The translations under genes were made by a program, and so were the position numbers. Below, one piece after another: positions 24,576-31,451 of a stretch of DNA of 64,000 bases. The notes beneath the pieces were generated by a model, which was given only the letters and a program-made list of their open reading frames with translations, did no database searches and was not told where the DNA came from. Position 1 is the first letter of the stretch. Every line of letters starts with the position of its first letter. This DNA comes from Sphingomonas sp. PP-CE-1A-559 (GTDB lineage Bacteria; Pseudomonadota; Alphaproteobacteria; Sphingomonadales; Sphingomonadaceae): assembly GCF_004340965.1 (NCBI RefSeq), contig NZ_SLYA01000005.1, positions 62,001 to 126,000 of the forward strand, in the 5' to 3' direction.

Positions 24576-26614
24576 GCGGCTGCTCCATACGCTGGTGCCG
24601 ACGGGAAAAGATTACGGCGTAGCGAGGTCAGCGCGAGCACGCCGGTACGGTGGCGATCGGGCGTGCTGGTCGCGAAACCTCTCATCGCGGCGTCGATTCC
24701 GGCGAGCAGGTCGGGTTCAGGTGGCGCGGGCTCATCCGGACGTAACGCACGGTAATGCGCGCCGATACCACGAAGGACCGGCGTGATCACCGCGGCCTCG
24801 TCGGGGGAGCCATCCATCCGCAACTGCTTGAGTTCGCCGACCGCGACGCCGACGCGCAGATCGGTCAAGGCGTCGAGCAGCGGCTTGCCCGGATCCTCGC
24901 CCTGCAACGCGAGGCGCGGGGCGAGCAGGCCGATGCGGTCGAGCATCCGGGCGATCCAGCCCGCCGCGTCGGGGCGGCTCATCGAGTCGCTGCGCGCCGC
25001 CAGTTCGCGCCAGCCTGCGCGGATCAGTCGCCGCGCGCTGGTATCCGCGCCGATGGTCTGGAACAGGCCGACGGTGACGACCGCGAACAGCGTGCCGATC
25101 AACTGCGCGATGCCGCCGTTGAGGAACGCGTCGAAGCTGCCGCCGAACCGGTCGTTCAGGCCGACCGTGTTCAGCGCTCCGAGCAAGCCGCCGAGCGTCA
25201 TCAGCAAGGTCGCCGGTCGGGCGAGAAACATCCCTCCGATGAGCATAGGTGGTGCGAGCACGGCGGCGAGCGTCACGAAATCGGTCACGCGCGGCAGGAT
25301 GGCGAAGGCGTAGATGGCGGATATGACCAGCCCGATGATCGTGCCGTAGAAGAACGCCAGGATCGATGGTGCGGGGTCGTCGCTGTTGCCGAACAGCGCG
25401 CAGCACACGCCCGCGATCAGCACCGCGCCCGCCCCGTCCGACCAGCCCGTACCGATCCAGAAGACGCAGCCGAGCAGGATGGTCGCGACGGTGCCCGCGG
25501 CGGCGCGGAGTGCGATACCCCGGTCGCGGTGGAGCGGTCGCTTGGCGATCCGGGCGAGCAGCCGTGCGACCGCAGGCGTGACCGGTGCGCGCGATGGCGA
25601 GCGCATCTGGTCGCGCAGGTCGCGCGCGTTACGGTGTGCGTCGACCAGTTCGCCGAGCCGCGCGAGCAGGCTGAGCCGCAACGCATCACGCCAGATGAGC
25701 GTATCGCCCACCACCGGTTCGAGGACGCGGGCGCGTTCGATCAGTGCGTCCGCTGTCGCGCCACGCTCCGTGACGGGCGGCGGATCGCGCAGCCATTCGC
25801 GGACGTCCTCGATCAGCGCGAGCGCTTCGGGGCGGGGCGCGTCGGCACCGCGCTTCAGTTCGACGATCCGGTCGTCGACCGCGCTCGCCAGGGGCAGCAG
25901 CATCGACAGTTCGGCCTGGAGTGTGCGCAGCGTCCGCGTACGCGGCAGCAGGCGCGCGGTGTCGAACGGCAGGTGGATGGACAATTGGTGAAGCTCGTTG
26001 ATATCGAGCGCGAGGCGACGGCGATCGCGGTCGAGCGCGGCATCGGATGCCCCCGCCAGCGAATCCCGCGACCAGCGCTCGGCATCGGCCAGGATCGCGT
26101 CGATCCGCGCGAGCAGCGTCGCGGTCACGGTCTGCGGGAAGACGAAGCCGTGGATCAGGCTCCCGCACAGGATGCCGATCGTGATCTCCTGCACGCGCAA
26201 CGCGGCGATCGTGAACACCGCACCCGGGGTCGTTACCGACGGAAAACCGATGATGCTGGCGGTGTAGCCCGCGAGCAGGAACAGATAGGCGCGCGGCGTC
26301 CGGTCGAGCAGCGAGATATACAGGCACAGCCCGAGCCACAGCGCCAGGCCGAGCGAGAGAAGCTCGGGCGCGTTGACCAGATTCGGTACCAGCACCACCG
26401 CGGCAGCCGCGCCCAGCACCGTACCGGCGACGCGGAACACCGCCTTCGACAGCACCGCACCCGCCAGCGGCTGCGCGACGATGTACGACGTCGTCACCGC
26501 CCAATAGGGACGCGTCAGCCCGATCCTGAGCGCGATGTAATAGGCCAGGAACGCCGCGATCAGGCACTTGACCGAGAAGAGCGCTTCCTTCCCGCCGAAC
26601 CGGGTGAGGTTCAT
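24572..26614 (-). CDS. FUSC-family inner-membrane transporter (AaeB/fusaric-acid type)
   Basis: The 680-residue protein has two membrane blocks (about residues 10-160 and 365-510) separated by a long soluble helical region, the layout of the FUSC/AaeB family that exports aromatic acids such as p-hydroxybenzoate or fusaric acid. Recognisable segments are KCLIAAFLAYYIALRIGLTR, RPYWAVTTSYIVAQPLAG, and the second-half repeat RAAAGTVATILLGCVFWIGT. It follows the MarR gene after 10 bases and overlaps DUF1656. The same operon also encodes a DHA2 pump, so two different inner-membrane pumps may share one adaptor and channel. Confidence 0.9.
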   Translation of the reverse strand: MNLTRFGGKEALFSVKCLIAAFLAYYIALRIGLTRPYWAVTTSYIVAQPLAGAVLSKAVFRVAGTVLGAAAAVVLVPNLVNAPELLSLGLALWLGLCLYISLLDRTPRAYLFLLAGYTASIIGFPSVTTPGAVFTIAALRVQEITIGILCGSLIHGFVFPQTVTATLLARIDAILADAERWSRDSLAGASDAALDRDRRRLALDINELHQLSIHLPFDTARLLPRTRTLRTLQAELSMLLPLASAVDDRIVELKRGADAPRPEALALIEDVREWLRDPPPVTERGATADALIERARVLEPVVGDTLIWRDALRLSLLARLGELVDAHRNARDLRDQMRSPSRAPVTPAVARLLARIAKRPLHRDRGIALRAAAGTVATILLGCVFWIGTGWSDGAGAVLIAGVCCALFGNSDDPAPSILAFFYGTIIGLVISAIYAFAILPRVTDFVTLAAVLAPPMLIGGMFLARPATLLMTLGGLLGALNTVGLNDRFGGSFDAFLNGGIAQLIGTLFAVVTVGLFQTIGADTSARRLIRAGWRELAARSDSMSRPDAAGWIARMLDRIGLLAPRLALQGEDPGKPLLDALTDLRVGVAVGELKQLRMDGSPDEAAVITPVLRGIGAHYRALRPDEPAPPEPDLLAGIDAAMRGFATSTPDRHRTGVLALTSLRRNLFPSAPAYGAAA

Positions 26615-26624
26615 CGTGCCGGGC

Positions 26625-27077
26625 TCATCGCGCGTGATCCGCCGTAAACCGCGCGCCGAGCCGCTCCGCGACGTGCAACGCGGTGGCGAGATCGTCGTCG
26701 GACACGTCGTCGAGCATCCCCGCGCGCAGGCTGGCGAACTTCGCCTCGATCGTGGTGACGAGCGCGCGGCCGTGATCGGTCAGGCGAATCCGGCTGACGC
26801 GTGCGTCGGCAGGGTCGCGGCGACGCTCGACGAGGTTGGCGGCCGACATCTGGTCGATCGAGCGGACGAGCGACGCCTGCGTCACGTCGAGTTGCTGCGC
26901 GAGGTCGGTTTGGCGCACGTCGTCGCCGAGCCTTCCGACCTGGACGAGCGCCCAGCCGGTCGATGCGGAGACGTTCATGTCTCGCAATGCTCGATCGGCT
27001 GCCCGCCGCCACATCCTTGCAAGCGGTAGAAGGGTGCGGGCGTAGGACGACTCGAGAATGGCGCGGGGGGAAGTCAT
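26625..27077 (-). CDS. MarR-family regulator of the efflux operon
   Basis: The 150-residue winged-helix protein has the MarR core: LARMWRRAADRALRDMNVS, LAQQLDVTQASLVRSIDQM (recognition helix), VERRRDPADARVSRIRLTDH (wing) and a C-terminal dimer helix. It is the first gene of the six-gene operon and most likely represses it until an aromatic ligand binds. The 12-bp palindrome TTAGCATGCTAA ends on the first base of the chosen ATG's complement and is a candidate operator. An ATG six bases further up lies inside that palindrome. Confidence 0.9.
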   Translation of the reverse strand: MTSPRAILESSYARTLLPLARMWRRAADRALRDMNVSASTGWALVQVGRLGDDVRQTDLAQQLDVTQASLVRSIDQMSAANLVERRRDPADARVSRIRLTDHGRALVTTIEAKFASLRAGMLDDVSDDDLATALHVAERLGARFTADHAR

Positions 27078-27088
27078 TAGCATGCTAA
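27077..27088. promoter_or_regulatory. Perfect palindrome at the marR start, candidate operator
   Basis: TTAGCATGCTAA is self-complementary and touches the marR start codon. It is AT-rich in a GC-rich genome and matches the size of a MarR half-to-full site. Autoregulation is inferred, not shown. Confidence 0.55.
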
Positions 27089-27164
27089 GTAATGGCGATT
27101 GCGTGTGCTGCAATGCGGAATCGGTTTGTGACGGAAATGTTAGGATTGGTACCAAACCTATTGG

Positions 27165-27270
27165 CACCTCCCCGGCGAAGGCCGGGGCCCAACTGGAGAG
27201 GTTGCGGTAACGGAAGGCCGAACTCCGTTATCAACGTTCCCCAATTGGGCCCCGGCCTCCGCCGGGGTGG
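27165..27270. repeat. Mirrored REP-like element, family R1, copy 3
   Basis: The arms CTCCCCGGCGAAGGCCGGGG and its mirror ending GCCGGGGTGG, with GGCCCAA inner words, span 106 bases between modE and marR. Confidence 0.9.
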
Positions 27271-27291
27271 CATCGGGTGGGGTAAACGTTC

Positions 27292-28110
27292 TTACTCGAC
27301 CGCCAGGATTACATGGCTGGCCTTGATCAACGCCAGCGCGCGCGTACCGATCTGGAGGTCGAGCGCCTCGGCACTTTCCTTGGTCAACGTCGCGGTCAGC
27401 GTCTTGCCGAGCGTCAGTTCCAGCGTCACTTCGCTCGAGATCGCGCCGTCCTCGCGCGCGATAACGGTCCCCGCCAGCGTGTTGCGTGCCGACGTCCGCA
27501 AGCTCTCGTCGCCGCGCGCGAGGATCACGAAGCTCGACTTGATGAGCGCGAGCGCGGTCGCACCCGGCACAAGTCCCAGATCCTCGGCACTACCGCGCGT
27601 GATGGTCGCGACGATCTCCACACCGTCCGCCACCGCCAGCGTTACCTCGGCATCGATCGTCCCCGGCGTCACGCGCGACACGGTGCCGCGCAACACGTTG
27701 CGTGCGCTCGTCTTCATTCCGATTCCCCATAGCAAAGGCTTCAGCGACAGCCCGTTCGACACGCTAGCTTCGATCCGTGCCATCGCGCTGGCGAGTTCGG
27801 CTTCGGCGACCGCATAGCCGTCGAGTACCGCCACGCCCGCCTCGGTGATCGGGCTCGCGCCGCCGTCCTTGCCGCCGGCCGCAGGGAGCACGAGCGGGCG
27901 GTCGAACAGATTGTTCATCACCTGCACCGCGTCCCACGCCGCCTTGTAGCTGAGGCCGACGACCTTCGCCGCGCTGGTGATCGAGCCGCCGTCGCGGATC
28001 GCGCGAAGCAGTGCGATCCGGTCGGCGCCGACGCGGCCGGTCTGGTCCTTGGCGAGCAGGATCGTGGCGTGGAGAGCGGGGTCCGGCGGTAGCGTCATGG
28101 CCCCCTTCAT
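27292..28110 (-). CDS. modE: Molybdate-responsive regulator ModE with two TOBE/Mop domains
   Basis: The 272-residue protein has the ModE layout. The N-terminal winged helix (ADRIALLRAIRDGGSITSAA, LSYKAAWDAVQVMNN) is followed by PITEAGVAVL. Two tandem Mop/TOBE domains follow, each with the SARNxLxGTV start and the ALALIK(S/A)S(F/H)VILA end, which bind molybdate. In known members molybdate-bound ModE represses uptake genes. The gene starts two bases after the stop of a TonB receptor, so the two share a transcript. A second in-frame ATG at 28098 is possible. No modABC lies in the window. Confidence 0.93.
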   Translation of the reverse strand: MKGAMTLPPDPALHATILLAKDQTGRVGADRIALLRAIRDGGSITSAAKVVGLSYKAAWDAVQVMNNLFDRPLVLPAAGGKDGGASPITEAGVAVLDGYAVAEAELASAMARIEASVSNGLSLKPLLWGIGMKTSARNVLRGTVSRVTPGTIDAEVTLAVADGVEIVATITRGSAEDLGLVPGATALALIKSSFVILARGDESLRTSARNTLAGTVIAREDGAISSEVTLELTLGKTLTATLTKESAEALDLQIGTRALALIKASHVILAVE

Positions 28111-28112
28111 AC

Positions 28113-30560
28113 CTACTGTCGGATGCGGAAGGTAAGCCCGATCGTGCGCGGGTCGCTCGGCGTGGCGAGGATCAGGCCGGAATTGCCCGCCTGGATCGTC
28201 ACGTTCTGGATGTAGTCCTTGTTCAGCAGGTTGCGTGAGAACACGGCGAGTTCCCAGCCGTCCTTCGAGCGGAAGCCGATGCTGCCGTTGACGATCGTGT
28301 AGCCTTGAATGACCGTGAACGCCGACCCCGAGGGATCGCCGAACTGCCGCGTGCGGGTGTTCGAGTCGACGTGGACGAAGCCGCTGCCGATGTCGGCGAT
28401 CGGCTGGTTGTAGTCCGCGCCGAGCGTGTACGACCAGCGCGGCAGGCTCGACAGGCGCTGGCCGCTGAGATCGCAGAAGGCGGCAGTGTTGAAGATCCGC
28501 TCGATCGGGCAGGGGGCGGCCGGGTAGGAATTGAATTTGCCGTCCGCGTAGGCGACGCTACCGCGCAGCGAGAGGTTGCGCGTGACGAGCGCGGTCGCGT
28601 CCGCCTCGAACCCGCGGACGGTGACCTTCGGGATGTTGGCGAGGTAGGTACGCAAAGCGGCGGCGGCGCGCGTGTCGGTCACGTTCGACTGGAAATCGGT
28701 GACACGCGTGTAATAGCCGTCGACGTTGAAGATCAGGCGATTGTCGAACAGTTGTGTCTTGAGGCCGATCTCGTACGCGGTGTTCTTCTCGGGGCGGACG
28801 ACGGCCGTGCCGATGGCGGGCTGGTTCTGGTCGTTGAGCGGTAGGCCGGACATGTTGATCCCGCCCGACTTCTCGCCACGCGCGTAGCTGGCATAAGCGA
28901 GGATGCCGTCGGTCGCCTGGTACGCGATGTTGCCGCGCCCCGTCAGTGCGCCGTCCTTGTCGCTGGCGGCGTAGTTCTGGCCGCGCAGGATCGACAGCTT
29001 GGCCGCGTTCAACGCCGCGTTCGTGGTCTGGAGGCCGCCGAAGGTGAAGGTGTCGTACGTCCCCTCCTTCTCCTCATAAGTATAACGAAGCCCGCCGGTC
29101 AGGGTGAGGCGATCGACCGGCTTCCAGTTCACTTCGCCGAACGCCGCATAGCTGTCCGAGCGGAAATCGGTGCGGCCGTCGGTGCCGTAGCCGTCGAGCA
29201 GGTTGCTCGGGACGGCGGTTGCGGCGGCGCCGGTGCCCGTTGTCGTGCCGATCAGATAGCGTGCGGCGGCGGGGCCGTAGATCGAGATAGGGCGGCCGAT
29301 CACGCGCTGGCGGAAGAAGTAGAGTCCGCCGACGTAGCTCAGCTTATGGTCGCCGTTCGAGGCGAGGCGGAGTTCCTGGCTATACTGGTCCTGGCGCGAG
29401 GGGATGTGCTGTTCGGTCTGGATCGGGATGCCGGTATAATCGCGATCGTTGTCGGCATCCCAGTTCCAGAATCGCCAAGCGCTGACGGAGGTGAGCGTCG
29501 CACCACCGAGGTTCCAGTCGGCGATCACGCCGACGCCGCCCTCGTTGGTATCGACGCCGAGTGCCGCATCGATATCGGTCTTGCGGTCGTACGGATTGGT
29601 GCTGGGCGGTGCGTAGTTGAACTGTGCGGCGAGGCCGGTCGGGCCGCTGAACTGTCGCGTGGCGGTGCGGAACAGACGGCCGTCGGTGCCGCTACCCGGT
29701 CGTGTGGCGACGTTGTAATAGACCTGCGTGCAGCAGTTGCTCTGAAAGTTGGTGAAGTCGGCGCTGACCTTCACCTGGAACACCTCCGAGGGGCGGAACA
29801 GCAATTGGCCGCGGATCGCCTGGTTGCCGATGGTGTTCTGGTCGCGGCCGGTGACGACGTTGTCGATCACGCCGTCGCGGCGCGTGCTGACCACCGACAC
29901 GCGACCGGCGAGCGTGTCGCCGACGATCGGGCCGGAGACGGCGCCCTTCACCTGGAAGAAGTTGTAGCTCGCATAGCTGATCTCGGCCTCGCCTTCGGTC
30001 GCGAAGGTCGGAGCTCGAGTGGTAATGTTGATCGCGCCGGCGGTGGAGTTCTTGCCGAACAGCGTGCCTTGGGGGCCACGGAGTACTTCGACCTGCTCGA
30101 TGTCGCTGAAGTCGAACGCGGCGGTGGCGGGGCGGGCGTGATAGACTTGGTCGACATAATAGCCGACGCCGGGTTCGAGCCCGTCATTGGCCTGACTGAC
30201 CGCGACGACGCTGCTGCCGAGCCCGCGGATCGTGAACGCGGTGTTGCGCGGGTTCGCCGAGCTGTAGTTCAGCGCGGGGACGAGCTGCGAGAGCTGCTGG
30301 GTGTTCACGGTGTAGGAGCGGTCGAGCAGCGCGCCCCCGACGACGGACAGCGAGCCCGGGATCTTCTGGGCGTTTTCCGCGCGACGGCGGGCGGTGACGA
30401 TCACTTCCATCGAAGTGTCGGAGTCGCTTGGTTGTGCGACGCTGCCTTCGGTGCGAGCCTGTTCCGGATTGGCGGCGCTGGCTTGCGCGTTTGCCATCAT
30501 CGGCAGGCACGTCGTGGCCAGCAGCACGGCACTCAGCCGCGCGAAATCATGTCCCCGCAT
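28113..30560 (-). CDS. TonB-dependent outer-membrane receptor, probably molybdenum-related
   Basis: The 815-residue receptor has a signal peptide (LSAVLLATTCLPMMANAQ), a TonB box (MEVIVTARRRAENAQ), the plug motifs TAFTIRGLGSSVVAVSQ and VEVLRGPQGTLFGKNSTAG, and a beta-barrel ending in LTFRIRQ. TonB receptors bring scarce ligands across the outer membrane using proton-motive force. The ATG at 30560 is chosen because AAGGGG lies eight bases upstream; an in-frame GTG at 30569 overlaps that site. A ModE-box-like palindrome ends 15 bases before the ATG, and modE follows two bases after the stop. Import of a molybdenum species is inferred from this context. Confidence 0.9.
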   Translation of the reverse strand: MRGHDFARLSAVLLATTCLPMMANAQASAANPEQARTEGSVAQPSDSDTSMEVIVTARRRAENAQKIPGSLSVVGGALLDRSYTVNTQQLSQLVPALNYSSANPRNTAFTIRGLGSSVVAVSQANDGLEPGVGYYVDQVYHARPATAAFDFSDIEQVEVLRGPQGTLFGKNSTAGAINITTRAPTFATEGEAEISYASYNFFQVKGAVSGPIVGDTLAGRVSVVSTRRDGVIDNVVTGRDQNTIGNQAIRGQLLFRPSEVFQVKVSADFTNFQSNCCTQVYYNVATRPGSGTDGRLFRTATRQFSGPTGLAAQFNYAPPSTNPYDRKTDIDAALGVDTNEGGVGVIADWNLGGATLTSVSAWRFWNWDADNDRDYTGIPIQTEQHIPSRQDQYSQELRLASNGDHKLSYVGGLYFFRQRVIGRPISIYGPAAARYLIGTTTGTGAAATAVPSNLLDGYGTDGRTDFRSDSYAAFGEVNWKPVDRLTLTGGLRYTYEEKEGTYDTFTFGGLQTTNAALNAAKLSILRGQNYAASDKDGALTGRGNIAYQATDGILAYASYARGEKSGGINMSGLPLNDQNQPAIGTAVVRPEKNTAYEIGLKTQLFDNRLIFNVDGYYTRVTDFQSNVTDTRAAAALRTYLANIPKVTVRGFEADATALVTRNLSLRGSVAYADGKFNSYPAAPCPIERIFNTAAFCDLSGQRLSSLPRWSYTLGADYNQPIADIGSGFVHVDSNTRTRQFGDPSGSAFTVIQGYTIVNGSIGFRSKDGWELAVFSRNLLNKDYIQNVTIQAGNSGLILATPSDPRTIGLTFRIRQ

Positions 30561-30574
30561 TGTCGTCACCCCTT

Positions 30575-30599
30575 CGTTATGTAGTCGAGCTACATAACG
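30575..30599. promoter_or_regulatory. ModE-box-like palindrome upstream of the TonB receptor
   Basis: CGTTATGTAG, five bases, CTACATAACG form a perfect 10-bp inverted repeat. It closely resembles the ModE consensus (CGxTATATA, spacer, TATATAxCG) and the E. coli modA site, which ends CCTACATAACG. It lies next to the receptor's ribosome site, where bound ModE would block transcription. Confidence 0.8.
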
Positions 30600-30655
30600 G
30601 TAAGTTTTGAAACGGATAGAGGGTTTTGCGGACGCGCACGTACGCGCAACCGCAC

Positions 30656-30760
30656 ACCACCCCGGCGAAGGCCGGGGCCCAATTGGGGGACGACGCTTGG
30701 CGAGCTTCGCATGCCTCTACTGCGCCCTTTCCAATTGGGCCCCGGCCTTCGCCGGGGTGG
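30656..30760. repeat. Mirrored REP-like element, family R1, copy 4
   Basis: CACCCCGGCGAAGGCCGGGG plus GCCCAATTGG and the exact mirror, 105 bases, between the TonB receptor promoter and the dTMP kinase stop. Confidence 0.92.
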
Positions 30761-30772
30761 AGGGCCGCGGCG

Positions 30773-31432
30773 TTATGCCAGGAGGGCGACGATCTCGGCG
30801 GCGATCTCGGTGGGCAAGCGCGACGCGCCGTCAGCCACCGTCGACACCGTAGCCCAGCGCCCCAGCAACCCAGCCTTGGCCATCGCCGCGTAATTCGTCC
30901 GCACCCGGTCCTGCAGCCCGGTATCCGCCTCGTACGCATCGAATGCGTCATCGGTGTAGGAGCGCTTGCGCTTCTTCATGATCAGCCCGCGCGCGATGTC
31001 GGCCGGCGTGTCGAGATACACCGACAGGTCTGGCTTCGGCAGCGCGAACGACCCGGTTTCCAGGTCGGCGATCCACGCCATCATCGCATCCGCCTCGTGT
31101 GGAGGAACCTGCGCAGCCTGATAGGCCATGTTCGAGGCGATATACCGGTCGAACACCACCACGTCGTTTGCCGCCATCGTCGCCAGCAGATGCTCGCGCG
31201 ACTCCATCCGGTCGAGCGCATACAGCACCGCCGCTGCCTTGGGCGACGTGCCGCGCGGCAGGGTGCCCGCCAGCATCGCGCCGAGCGCCCAGCCGCCGAC
31301 CGTCTCGGTATAGCGCGGGAACGATACGACGTCCGCAGTGCGGCCCGCGGCGCGCAACTGCTCGACCACCAACGCCGAGGCGGTGGCCTTGCCCGCGCCG
31401 TCGGCGCCTTCGATTGCCAGGAGGAAGCTCAT
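30773..31432 (-). CDS. tmk: Thymidylate kinase family protein
   Basis: The 219-residue protein fits dTMP kinase, which makes dTDP from dTMP and ATP. It has a P-loop LAIEGADGAGKATAS, the substrate loop VVSFPRYTETVGG, YALDRMESREHLL, the DRY motif VVFDRYIASNMAYQ, and a LID-like MKKRKRSYTDDAFD. The P-loop has Ala where the first Ser/Thr of GK(S/T)T is usual. A protein of this kind at the end of a membrane-lipid operon may be a second copy beside the housekeeping gene. It follows mprF after 19 bases. Confidence 0.85.
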   Translation of the reverse strand: MSFLLAIEGADGAGKATASALVVEQLRAAGRTADVVSFPRYTETVGGWALGAMLAGTLPRGTSPKAAAVLYALDRMESREHLLATMAANDVVVFDRYIASNMAYQAAQVPPHEADAMMAWIADLETGSFALPKPDLSVYLDTPADIARGLIMKKRKRSYTDDAFDAYEADTGLQDRVRTNYAAMAKAGLLGRWATVSTVADGASRLPTEIAAEIVALLA

Positions 31433-31451
31433 GGAGCGGCCCTAGCAAGCC

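Noticed and set aside
24755..26647. 630-codon plus-strand frame opposite the FUSC transporter
   Set aside because: Antisense shadow with Asp/Gln/Arg bias and no hydrophobic or domain pattern; the minus-strand gene is tied into the operon by ATGA overlaps.
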